From NCBI GenBank assembly GCA_043381765.1, contig JBHJMP010000882.1:1-24981 (forward strand): DNA of 24,981 bases, given 5' to 3'. The stretch is from Collodictyon triciliatum. Taxonomy: Eukaryota > CRuMs. A model generated the notes under the pieces. The model was not told the origin of the DNA and made no database searches. It worked only from the letters and a program-made list of their open reading frames with translations. A program made the position numbers and the translations under genes. How positions within the stretch are numbered: position 1 is the stretch's first letter; each line of letters starts with the position of its first letter. Below, one piece after another: positions 9,994 through 20,400 of this stretch.

Positions 9994-10521
9994 ATGGATC
10001 GTGTGATCAACGAGGCTCCCAAACGGATCAGCAAACTTAGCCTCAGAAGAAGGCCTCAGCAGATCGAGGTGAGTCGCGAGGAGCCCAGCACGACGACCAC
10101 AGGCACGGCTACGAACCAAGCAAATGTTTCAGAGTCAAACAAATCCGCCTCAGGCGCCGTGGATCTCTTTTCACCAAGGCACACCAACAAAGAAGGAGCA
10201 GATGAACCCCAAACAAGAGAGGACGCTGTACCAAGATCTCTGTTCTTTCTTGGCCAAGAGCAGCCTGAAAAAAGCATCGTCCCACCAGACGAGCTTCCCC
10301 TGCCAGGCAGAAAGGAGTTGCGAAGAAACGGGCGCTCGTGTTGGCCTTTGCCGTCCTCTTCCTTGGAGTTTCAGAAGCACGAGTTAGACCAACTGCCTTC
10401 CTTCCCGAGCGTTGACGAAAATAGACTGCCTACAAGCAAGAAAGTTTCTTTTTTATTTATTTACTTACTTACTCAACCATCTACATCACTCTATTCTAAA
10501 CGGAAGCGCACTCCCTGTTGA
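9994..10521 (+). CDS. Unrecognised polar protein
   Basis: An ATG at 9994 opens a 175-residue frame whose codons show a strong excess of G at the first position (about one third of codons in the middle part), much higher than in the alternative frame. It starts MDRVINEAPKRISKLSLRRR, is basic at the N-terminus, then rich in Ser, Thr, Pro and Glu. A well-formed intron (donor GTGAGT at 10069, acceptor TTTCAGAG ending at 10134, 66 bases) could be removed without changing frame, giving 153 residues. An acceptor two bases earlier would shift frame to a poorer one ending at 10387. The last 25 codons cross T-rich DNA and may be wrong. An AATAAA pair follows at 10579. No family was recognised; the composition suggests a mostly disordered protein. 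Confidence 0.5.
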   Translation: MDRVINEAPKRISKLSLRRRPQQIEVSREEPSTTTTGTATNQANVSESNKSASGAVDLFSPRHTNKEGADEPQTREDAVPRSLFFLGQEQPEKSIVPPDELPLPGRKELRRNGRSCWPLPSSSLEFQKHELDQLPSFPSVDENRLPTSKKVSFLFIYLLTQPSTSLYSKRKRTPC

Positions 10522-11170
10522 TGCAATCACACGAGCCTCATTTTCGTTGTCTTGCAATTGAAGCATTTTGACACAAAAATAAATAAATCTTGTCATATTC
10601 GAGGGGTTATCTAAAAGCTTGTTTGCCCTTTTATCTTGTGCAACGATGATTAGAAAAGGAATGAACAAGGCAAAGGCAACATCACGGTTCCTTTTGTGCA
10701 TCCTGACCGTTCACAAGAGAAGGCGAGATACGGCTCGTCATCTGCTCGAAAAAACGGATTTATCGCTCGCGACGCGTTCTTTAGCCACGATACATGGGAT
10801 TGAGATACAGTTCCAACGCGATTCCAGTAGCAGCACCGTGCTGGGCACTCTTTGTAGAGGAGCGGGCGGTACGTAGCGGTTTTTATTCTGGTACAGATAC
10901 ATTTTTTTCTCTGGAAACAAAATGGGAGACGCCCAACGAGATAAAACATAGAAATGAAACTTGTTTCAAGACATAGTGCGTTTGGTTGTGGTGAGGATGG
11001 ATGGAGCACAAAAGCATAAAGGTTATCACAAAAAAAATCTTATGAGAGGGCACAATAAAAAGATATTGATAAACAAGTTGGGCGGATAAAGAGTATATAT
11101 ATAAAAAAAGAAGAAGGACGGATGATACGATAAAAATTGTGACGTGAAGACGTGATGGATGTGAAGAGCA
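10522..11170. other. Region with competing short frames, no gene settled
   Basis: 10646-10925 has three coding-like frames that overlap. One is a plus-strand frame from the ATG at 10646 that would reach a possible donor (GTACGTAG) near 10870. One is a minus-strand ATG frame at 10738-10920 (60 residues starting MFPEKKMYLYQ). The third is a longer minus-strand frame at 10650-11009. Base composition is less AT-rich than in the flanks, so something may be expressed here, but I cannot choose between the frames. 10926-11170 is AT-rich and contains the 3' flank of the PH-domain gene. Confidence 0.3.
10579..10588 (+). terminator. Poly(A) signal pair
   Basis: Two overlapping AATAAA hexamers lie 58-67 bases after the stop of the plus-strand gene at 9994-10521, at a usual distance for a eukaryotic cleavage/polyadenylation signal. 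Confidence 0.4.
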
Positions 11171-13287
11171 CTATTCTGCAACAGGGGTTGACTCGCTCAT
11201 ACTATAGACGAGAGGGCCGTGTGACCGAATGACATAATCAGACGGGCTCATAATAAGATTTTCTAAAGCGAGCATCCACCTGCCTCGGTCTGCCTCGTTC
11301 TCTGATGCAAGGTAATATGTCCGCGTGGGTAAAACAACTGCAAAAATGAAGGAGGTGGCCACTGGCAACGGAACATCTTCCTTCATATATACATATACAT
11401 CCTGCAACCTATCGAGTGAGACCGTGTTGATCTTTTCGATGTCCTCGTCTGAGATGTAATACGATAGTTTGTCTCCCTCCATGATGAACCAACGCCGTTT
11501 CCAGGCCTTCCAAGGTCCCACGTCCCCACGTTTCCATAGATAACCCGTTTCGCGTATTTTGATGTGCTTCGGTGAAATACGATATATATATATGTTAATA
11601 TACTATTTTTTTTTAATTAGAGTTGGTTTTGGTTCAGTATATGTTCGACCAAATATTTACGGTATCATGCAATCACAATCATCAATTACGTTTCGTGGGG
11701 ATGTGCCTGGATTTGTGGGGGATAAATCAAACCCGGACTGCGGGGTCCCTATAAATTCAAATTACTCATATGTCGAGAAATACGAGGATGAGCAGGGATT
11801 AACAAGTGATATTGTTCTGATTCGGGGAAGAAAATACTACCCAAGAAAAAAAGAGAATGGTGGGTAAATTCAGGCAGAGATGACCTCCATGAAGGAAGAG
11901 ACGTTGATGCGTTGGTCAGTTGTCCGCTTCCCATAGAATCGGCAGTTGACTTGGCCACCCGGTGTACTTGCGACAGGAGGCCAACCCATCGATTCTACAT
12001 ATAATAGTTTAACATCAGCTCATCCAATTTTGTTTACGAATGATTACTTAAGACACTAATCAATTTGATTACGAAAATTTCAAAGCAATAAATACGCGCT
12101 CATTTTCGGACTCGGCCATCAGATAGTAAATCCGATTAGCAGCTACAATCTGGAAGCAATTTCGGGAGATTGACCTAGGCGTGTAGCTATATGGCAGTCG
12201 TGTTTTTAGATACATGAGTCTGAATGATATAAAAAAAAACATCCATTAAATTGGGATTCCCGATTATACATGGCATACCCAGAACCCTCGACTTCATCCC
12301 GTGCGATGCATATATACTGAATAGATATCAACTCTATTGCATTTATAGGTACTGGGCTTTCTTCATCGATAGAATAGAACAACACAGTCCCTTTCAACTC
12401 GAACCAGCGGCGCTTCCAACTCTTTAAAAGTCCTTTGTCCCCTTTCTTCTCTAGATAGCCTTTCAGGACAGGAATCTAGATAAACCAACATTCTCACTTT
12501 AACCATCCTAACACTAAACATACAAAAAAAAAAAAGGATACAAATCACACTCAACATTGCTCCAGATATAATTTCAAATATTAAATCTCATTCTTTAGAT
12601 TAATAAAACGTCGAATTTGGGGGGTCCTTGTCTTATAAATAAGATTGTCTTATATGAGATTATTCAAAACCACATGTAGGAACACATATAGGAGAAACCT
12701 GATAATGTAGCCGTATGATTCCCTGACATTCCAAAGGTGTGACATATTGCGATACAAGCGAAGTAGTTGCAGACATTACAAGGACTGCATTGTCCTCTAT
12801 TCCTTGAACCCTCAGATTCTTCTCATTCTGCACAGGTATATCTAATGGAGAAACACATATGCTGAGAAAAGAGAAAGAGGGGAGAGTCCCAACAATGTCA
12901 TACTTTGAGATCCCAAAGGTATTAATTATTTGAGAACGATGAATGAATTCTTATTATTAAAAAAAAAAAAAGATAAATGAGAAGGGATCTCATTCAACAA
13001 GATACGCATTATAAAAATCCACTCTAAACTGGCTTTAAGTTCAGTATGATCAAAGTATACAACTTCTTGTTTTCTTATCTTCTCTTTTTATACAATAGTT
13101 AAGATGATGAATGTGTTTTCCTACGCGATTCGTCCCACTTTGATCCAGCCGGAATCACTTGGATCTTATTAAACTCGAGATCCAGAAGCATCTTCGACGC
13201 AACTTCGCACACCCGCGCATCAGAGACAGAAAATGCCTTCTCTAAGCCGGGCCCGTAGCGCACAGTGAGCCTGATAGGAAGCTCCAT
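11171..13287 (-). CDS. Tandem PH-domain protein (eight-exon model)
   Basis: Exons 13287-13125, 12949-12904, 12861-12699, 12475-12279, 12219-12096, 11994-11841, 11748-11690 and 11602-11171 join in phase into 445 residues ending TPVAE. Residues 1-124 start MELPIRLTVRYGPGLEKAF and match no family I know. Two PH domains follow. The first (about 129-245) has KGYLEKKG, SWKRRWFELKG and closing NRWVGLL, and its coding is split by two introns. The second (about 322-417) has TGYLWKRG, AWKRRWFIMEG and GRWMLAL. A Ser/Pro/Thr-rich linker separates them. PH domains bind phosphoinositides or proteins; basic residues around both KRRWF motifs fit lipid binding, so a membrane-recruited adaptor is inferred. Weak points: the intron 3 donor (GTTTCT at 12698) is poor, so residues 1-124 could be a separate small gene; and exon 8 could instead begin at 11566. 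Confidence 0.75.
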
Positions 13288-14130
13288 CCTGTTTGAAGCC
13301 TGATGGTCAGTGGAGCTGACGAGTGGATGACATATTATAAGAAAAAGAAAACAAACTTTGGATCGACTAAAGGGAAAAAAAATAAGAAAAAGAAAACGAA
13401 ATATTCAAGACAAGGTTTTATCTATCCCGTGTAAAGCAGCGAGTTAAGGAGTCGCTGTTAAAAAAAAAAAAAACAGGAAATAAGACAGGAGCCAGACTCA
13501 GGTTAATAAAAGGTTTGGCAGGAGCCTGTAACTTTCAGATTCGGCCCAGGCAAGTGACAAGTGGCGGGGCAGTAGAATGAAACTGGCTCTGCAGATTATT
13601 GAGCCACCAAATCGATCATACCATGAAAAAATACTGATGGATCAGAGCAATCAATTCCACTTTAGGTATTATTGATATTGCCATTGAATCTTGCAACGCT
13701 TCTATATGTAACATTAATGCAATATTAAAAGTATTAATATTTTGGCAGTTAAAATCAAACTATTGCCAGATTACAGGGCTTAATGATATGACACTATATT
13801 TTCCAATATTGTACAGTGCTCGAACCACATCACCAAGGCATCAATGATTTGATGTTTAATTGTTTCTGATGAAAGGTTTATTGTGGCCCGCGGATTGAAG
13901 GCGAGCTGCTCTCATATCCCGTTATATCGAGACGGGATGACTAGTTGTTTTGGACTCCAGACAGAAAGGTATCGATTGCGAAGGAAAATGAAGCAACGAC
14001 AGGTTCTCTAATAATACATCACGAGAGAATAGAGGGAGAAGGTCGGATAAAGATAGAGTAAGGGGGAGGGAGAGGAAGCATGTCAAAGGAGAATAACCGA
14101 TAGGGGCAAAGACCAGCCTTCCATGACGTT
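13288..14130. other. Intergenic between PH and phosphatase genes
   Basis: 843 bases with A-rich runs and no supported coding frame. The left end should hold the promoter of the PH-domain gene (start at 13287), and 13990-14130 is the 3' flank of the phosphatase gene. No RNA gene recognised. Confidence 0.5.
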
Positions 14131-15408
14131 TTACTGGGGCGCACTCGAAAAGCGAATGTACTTATCCAGTCGAACATCGTTCGTGACGATGTAGTCAAGG
14201 ACATAAAAGACATAGAGAAGTTGCGAGAACTGCTGAACCATGTGTTCACGGCGAAGGCGCAGCTTCATCAGTTCAAAAAAGACATCCACGCGCCGGTATG
14301 ATTCCCACTCGCTCCAACAATTGGCCAGGAGAATGAGCGTCCCTGTTCGCCCTACTCCTGCGCGGCAGTGGACCAAAGCGCGGTGATTACGCCCACTCCA
14401 CCGAAGGATGGCGGCCAGAGACAAAACCGCCTCTATAGAGTCTGGGCCAGGGGTGTCGTAGTCCTCCCAATCGTCATACCGATAAACGAAAACGGGGCGG
14501 GTTGAGCCAATCGTAATGGAGCCTTGTGCTAATTTCGGATCCGAACGACTGTGGCCGAATGACGGGCCGGCTAGTTGGTGGTACGAATTCACCGGGCTGG
14601 AGGAAAAAAGCGAGCTGCTGTCTCCAACATCGCTTGAGGAGGCGTCATCGTTCTGCTTTGTAAACGTGACCACTTGCCCTTTGGTATGTTGCGTGGCAAC
14701 GTCGGGGTCCCAATACAAGGTGTCCACGATTGGACCCAGAGATATAATGCAAGAAACATTGTTTTCTTGCACGGATTGATACAAATCAGCAAGGTTCTGG
14801 GCCAATGGCCATTGCATGGCGCCGATGGATGGGGTTATCCAGCTTCCCATACAGTGGAGGTGGTTATAGCGAAAAGGAACAACATCATGAAAACGAAGGC
14901 GCTCATCTGATTTCTCCAGCAGAATCTGGTCTGGGGTGACATGCCCTTCTGTGGTGGGCAACTCAAGAGTACTGATGGAGGCAATGATGTGTTGGAACTG
15001 CGTGTCCTTGACACTTAACCGCGCGTTGACACTGTCAAAGAGTGCTTCTCCTTCTTGGTGGATGCTTTCCATACATTCACGTAGTTCTTCGCCAGCCTGG
15101 CAAACAAGGCTGTTAGGAAAACGAAGAGAGTAGAACTCTAAGATATCCTTTGATATGCGCTTTTTGAACTCGACGGGGATCGGTTTGGAAGGCAGTTCCA
15201 TATCCCACCGAGCAAGATTCTCAGTGTAGTAGGGCTCCACTTTAGTCTATTAATCGTAGTTATTAACAAAGCGCTTGATTACTCAACATATCTGCTTCTT
15301 TATTTTTTTTGTCCTTGTGTCATTCATGTGCACAGGTGTCTCTTCTTTCTTTTTCTTTTTGATCAGAAATCAATGACATAAGCAAAATGGACTTACCGAC
15401 TCACACAT
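14131..15408 (-). CDS. Divergent classical protein tyrosine phosphatase
   Basis: The main exon (15246-14131) holds a PTP catalytic domain. Counting from the Val codon at 15240: a substrate-loop-like RFHDVVPF (about 116-123), QWPLAQNLADLY in place of the usual QGPL segment, TLYWDPD, acid loop DDWEDYDTPGP (257-266), catalytic VHCRAGVGRTGT (290-301; nucleophile Cys292, Arg298) and Q-loop MVQQFSQLLYVFY (334-346). Known: the Cys-x5-Arg loop removes phosphate from phosphotyrosine using the acid-loop Asp; that Asp is kept, but the usual Pro of WPD is Glu. The KNRY tyrosine position is Phe. A Ser-rich insert (about 195-240) interrupts the domain. An upstream exon ends at 15397 before a GTAAGT donor; the 150-base intron ends TTAATAG at 15247. 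The nearest in-frame ATG is at 15408 (375 residues), but open coding-like frames continue further upstream, so this is probably only the 3' part of the gene. Confidence 0.82.
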
Positions 15409-16600
15409 TAACGGGGAAGTATGTTGAGGAACTGCAAAGGAGAAGTGGCTGCTCAACGGAAAACAGGATACTATCAGGTTTGGTGTGGATGAAGATACAG
15501 GATATTGAGACAATTCTTGTGACAGATGGCGCAGGGAGATACCTATAATAGTAAATACATCAGATTGGGATACAGTAAAAAAATAATCTTCATCTCGTCG
15601 AAACGTAGGTGATCTCTTAAATTTGCTTTGTTTCTTTAATTGAGCAAGTAATGCCAAATAAAGGGTGCATAAAAATTGAAATTAAAGAAAGAAAAAGAAA
15701 GAAAAAGAAAGAAAAAGAAAGAAAACAAATGGGGTTATTGAAGTCTTGCGAGACGAAATCAACACCCTGACATCAACTATTTGAAGCGAATATAATGTCA
15801 ACATGTAATTGTTTATCATCGTCTTATTAAAGGGGAAAAAATAGTAATGTAAAACGCTGAAAATACTCCTGACTGTCTGATAGGAATGAAAACATGGAAA
15901 ATCTCTGCTATGATTGCACCAAGCAAAGGGCTCCCAATGAGAAGACGCCAGTAAAAATTGGTCTTTTTCAGAGTCGGCATTTTTCTTTATCATAAAAACA
16001 TACATATTATAATGATAGGGTATTGTTTGGCACTGCATCAAGAAAAAGACCAATGGAGACACCTTGCAATGGATTGAACATCTTTGGGGTACGTGTTGTG
16101 CAGAAGCGAGTCATACGTAAGTCTGGTGCAGTTTCTAAAAATGCGACAGCCTCGGTAATAATGGTCTCCTATTGACAGTAAACTACCTAGTGAGTGCGTG
16201 AATAAGCAAGCCTTGCCACGAAATATGCCTGTCGAAAGAAAGAGCATATGCAATCGCAGCCCATTGTTTGCCTCTTGGGCGTAGGAGATAGTCCTGTCTT
16301 TAATGGCCTCGTTTGAAATCAACCTTTTCTTTCTTTTTCTTCTAAGCAGGAACTAGCCGAGAGTAGTGTTTGTACTGATGACTGACGGCTAATCGTCTGA
16401 TTGCATGATGCTTTTGCTTCGAGCACAGCCAGATACTCTGCTTCAAATCGGTCCGCCTTTATACGAGCAAAGAATTGTTCCACAGACAGACAGCAACAGG
16501 AAATAAAGTAAAAAAAGAAGAGAAAAAAACCGTTGAATTTCCGCGAAAGAAAAGAGGATTCGTGCGAGGAACATTGTGGCAAACAGAATCCAAAGCAAAC
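15409..16600 (-). CDS. Probable upstream exons of the phosphatase gene, splicing unresolved
   Basis: Several minus-strand open stretches look coding. One, 15657-15542, leads to a possible donor (GTATCT), with an acceptor CTTCTCCTTTGCAG just before 15443; it encodes KFKRSPTFRRDEDYFF and is in frame with the phosphatase start. A second, 16062-15727, encodes a stretch with DQFLLASSHWEPFAWC and could join the first at GTTTTC with phase 0. A third, 16322-16050, contains IGDHYYRGCRIFRN and TYDSLLHNTYPKDVQ. A fourth, about 16480-16360, contains VEQFFARIKADRFEAEYLAV. I could not connect them into one model or find the start. Together they suggest a phosphatase with a sizeable N-terminal extension, though a separate gene is also possible. 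Confidence 0.4.
15684..15726. repeat. Short tandem repeat, GAAAGAAAAA unit
   Basis: About four copies of a 10-base purine unit. On the minus strand it is a polypyrimidine tract that precedes the coding-like frame at 15657-15542, so it may lie within an intron as the tract before a 3' splice site. Confidence 0.75.
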
Positions 16601-17486
16601 AAAGGTGACCTTCCAAGGCGATTAGTTTTCTCTTTTGTTTTTCTCATTCCTTTGATTGAGGTTGCCAAAGGTGTTCATCCAGTCCTCTTCCGAGAAGAAT
16701 TCCGAGTGTGCATAATCTCAGAATCCAACGCAGCAACAGATTCTGTTCCTCGAATCACCCTTCGCTATTGCCGCCAACTCGACGATTCGTCGAACAACCA
16801 CAGGGTGCATTCATAATAATCGAAATTGGGGAGATAATGGAGAAGAAAAAAAGAAGAAAAAGAAAAAAAAGGAAGCCGTATGTTTATATTAAGAATAGGG
16901 ATATAGAAAATATAAAAAAAAAACTGAGAAAAATACAGTAACTGATTAAAAAAGAAAGAAAAAAGAATGACACCTAATTAGACAGAAGGCTTGATTGAAC
17001 AATGCTGATTTCACTGGCGCAACTGATGCGATTGATTTCTTATCACCCACGAAGAAAGCTTTGTGTGATGATTGTGATTGTGATGAAACCGCACTGCGAC
17101 GTGTCTCTCAGGCTCTCGCAATCACCCACAATCACAGAGCGAAGGCCGCGCTTTTCCAGATTCTCTCGAGGCGCCTGCGTCGTTCGCCGGCGACCCTTTC
17201 GCTGAATCTTGGACTTGCCTTGCGCCGGGTCGCCTCCCGGAATTCTTCGCGGAAAACCTGTGGTGTGCACAATCCCATCCTAATTAGGATGATATTCGTT
17301 AATGAAGGGTACAATTACTACCCGCTGACGGAGTTATATCTGTATTTTTTTTTCTAGTTTGCTATCTCGGAAAACTTCGGGTCTTGTCAACCATTCTCTT
17401 ATTTTATTCGATTACGAATTAGTTCAGTTGGCTGTTTTAGAGGCGGAATGAGTTCAAGAAAAGAGGAAAGCTCTGTTGATTGATCT
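16601..17486. other. Intergenic with a GC-rich segment of competing frames
   Basis: 16820-16980 is A- and purine-rich and probably non-coding. 17040-17280 is GC-rich with open frames on both strands. The plus strand is open from 16995 with many G-starting codons but no in-frame ATG. A minus-strand ATG at 17278 gives 48 residues starting MGLCTPQVFREEFREA. A third, minus-strand frame (17270-17043) is also open. None has splice partners I could confirm. The region may include first exons or promoter of the gene to its left, and 17358-17486 is the 3' flank of the histidine kinase. Confidence 0.3.
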
Positions 17487-20400
17487 TCATAAACGTCGTT
17501 TAATGCTGTCCAGAGTAAAGTAAATGAGGAGGAGTAGACCGACAGGTAAGATAAGAAAAATAAACACAAGGCAATAAATTAACAACATCGCAAATAGACC
17601 AGGCGACACAGGCGATTGTTTCTCTCGTCTAGGCTGGTACTCCAGGCAGGGGAAGGTTGCCTGTTGGTGGCGCTTCTTCCTCTGAGCTGGTGTTGAGATT
17701 CCTACACGCAACAATTTCAACGGATTTTCATCAGGTCTCTTAGCCCTTTTGAAATTGATAAGTAATCGAAGATTAAATGATAAAGAAGAAAAGAAGAAAA
17801 AAAGAAACGAAAAGCAGAGAACGAAAATAGATTTGTTTTCAGCAAGAAATGACATACGCGTTTTCGTTAGCACCTCCACGAGGCACAGAGTTCTCCAAGT
17901 AGCTCGCCGTTGCTTTTGGTAGGGAATCCGAGAACCGAAGTTGGGCTGGCATCGACTTTTCTGTCAACTTTGCTGCTGTATCGGTAAAGTCAGCAGCTTG
18001 GGAGAGAACCGGGGCGGTTGGCATTAATGGGGCCAGTAAAGTCTTTGGGAGGACAACCTTCTGCGCGAGCGCTTTACTCAAAATATTGGCCTTCTGGTCG
18101 GACGGCGAATGATCGAGAATCGGCTTGAGTCTGGGTGGGTGTGGTAATGAGTGTGCGTTTGGTTGGGCAGAGCTCTGCCCCATAGGAACAACAAGAGGAG
18201 GGAGTGCTGTGGAGCCACTTTGGGGCAGGTGCGCACTTGGCATAGCAGAATTGGGCTGCATCATATTTCCTTGTGAATTGGACTGTTCTGGACCCAGCAC
18301 GCTTGATGGTGGGAAGAGTGTTGGTGTGTTTCCAGGAAGTGATTTCGGAATTAAGTCATAGAGTCGCAGTGGTGGAACCAAAGGCATATTGCCATCATTT
18401 CCTTGTCCTTGGTTGGAAACGTCAAACCCATTGATAGCTGGTGACGAGCAAGATATTTGATGCTGATTCCCTACAGATGCAGAAACTACTTGTAGCGAGT
18501 ATGGCATATTTGTGCTATTGACATCCGTAATCACTTGCCCGTGTTGATTGGTCCCGCCAAGGGTTTTCGAGAGACAAAAATGAGCAATAATATTCATCAG
18601 CTCTGATTGACGGTTGGTTTTATCGAAATGCCCATTTGCTCCGTATGACTCCAATGTGTCTTGTGAGTCCATTTCTTCGCAGCTCATAAAAAATAGAGGG
18701 GTTTGACATTTGGATAGGCCATAGGTGACCTCCACGTTTCTAATAGACTTACACGCTTCTATACCGTCACCAGGATTGGGCATCCTTTGGTCTAAAAGAA
18801 TAAAGTCATATCGGCCCGTCTCGGAAATAAGGCTTTCTCGAAACATAGCTACACATTCAGGTCCATTGTGAGCGAATTGCACAACATGTCCCTGTTCTTC
18901 TAGAAAAATTCGAAGGCTCTCTCTTATCATGTCGTTATCGTCGGCTATGAGAAATCGCAATGACAGTCTCTGTTCGTTTTGGTTTGGTACAATGTAGTTG
19001 GAATCTAACAGACTTCCGATGGAGTTTTGTAAAGTGTTTTGCTGCAGAGGTTTGAAAATACGGTCCGAATATAACTGATAAGATACGCTCTTGTCATCTA
19101 TAACACGATTGCTCAATAAGATAAACTGAAATCCCCCAAACAGTGTTCGAAGTTGCATTTTACTTAGCATGGGTATGTTGTTTTGGTCGTATTTTGTTCC
19201 TGCGATATGGTCTTTCTTTTCTTCATGGTTTAATCTCCCATGCATCGACGAATAATCATGGTTGATTCGCGACTCGTGGGCCAGAAGGGGGGCATTGTGG
19301 TTTTGTCGCACCAATGAAACGTCAGCCATTTCTATATTAAATTGTAAAAATTATGGTGTAAATCTATAATGCTCTGTTATTTATTTATTTTTTTATGTTT
19401 CGTAATATATAATCAGAATCATCTTCTATATTCTTGAAAATAAGGATACTATTTTTTAAGACAAAAACCTTGTGGTTTGGTATTGACTGTCCTCAAGTAG
19501 TAGTTTTCAGCAAACTTTCTGAATTTGTGATCGACAAAAACAACGCTGTATTGGTGACCATTTGTCTTTAAGTGCGTTATAGCCTCGTCATCGCTACTTA
19601 GCACCTCTGTGATAGTTACCCCAGTGCCTTGTTTGACGACTTGTCTAGTTAATTCTGACAAAGGCCCCTTCTCCATAATAAGAGCAGCGGTGCATGTATA
19701 GATAGTAATGGCAGGAGGTACGGTGGCGATGGGATTCAGAGGTATGATAACAATAAAGGTTGAGCCGATTCCTAATTCACTCTCAACCTCGATTGTGCCT
19801 TGCAGAAGGGTCACTTGTTGTCTAGATGAGAAAGAAAGAAAGGAAAGGAGACCGAGCATAACTACATGATAGCACTTATACAACTTCGGTGTGATTCAAA
19901 ATTTACATAGACTCAATTTTTTAAAGCAAAAAATAATAATAATAATTACTTGACACTAGTCAGACCAAGTCCAACACCATCGTTTTTATTTGCTGTTCGG
20001 TCACTAAGCTCTCCTTGATTCCATGGTTGGAAAATACGATGCTTGGTTTCGCGAGACATTCCAACCCCATTATCAATAATTCTAAATTCAACTTGTCCAT
20101 TCTAGATATTAAATATATTGATTTTTTTTCAAAATAAACAGAAACTACAAATCTTACTCAATAAGGAGAAAATTATAGGAAGCTGACGAAAATAGCTCAG
20201 AAACGGACAAAAACAAAGACAAATAGCAAAGAAAAAAAAAACCTATTTGAATGTAATACTTTGACTAGCAATTAAAATAATAAGATAGGATTTTGGAACT
20301 GTACATTTGCGTAGCCAGCTGTCACAATGACGTATCCTTTGTTTGTAAATTTGATTGCGTTGATGACCAAGTTAACCAAAATGCGTTTTATTCGTCCTTG

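Noticed and set aside
16475-16816. 113-codon plus-strand frame
   Set aside because: It has no ATG start, begins in purine-rich DNA and conflicts with better minus-strand coding signals.
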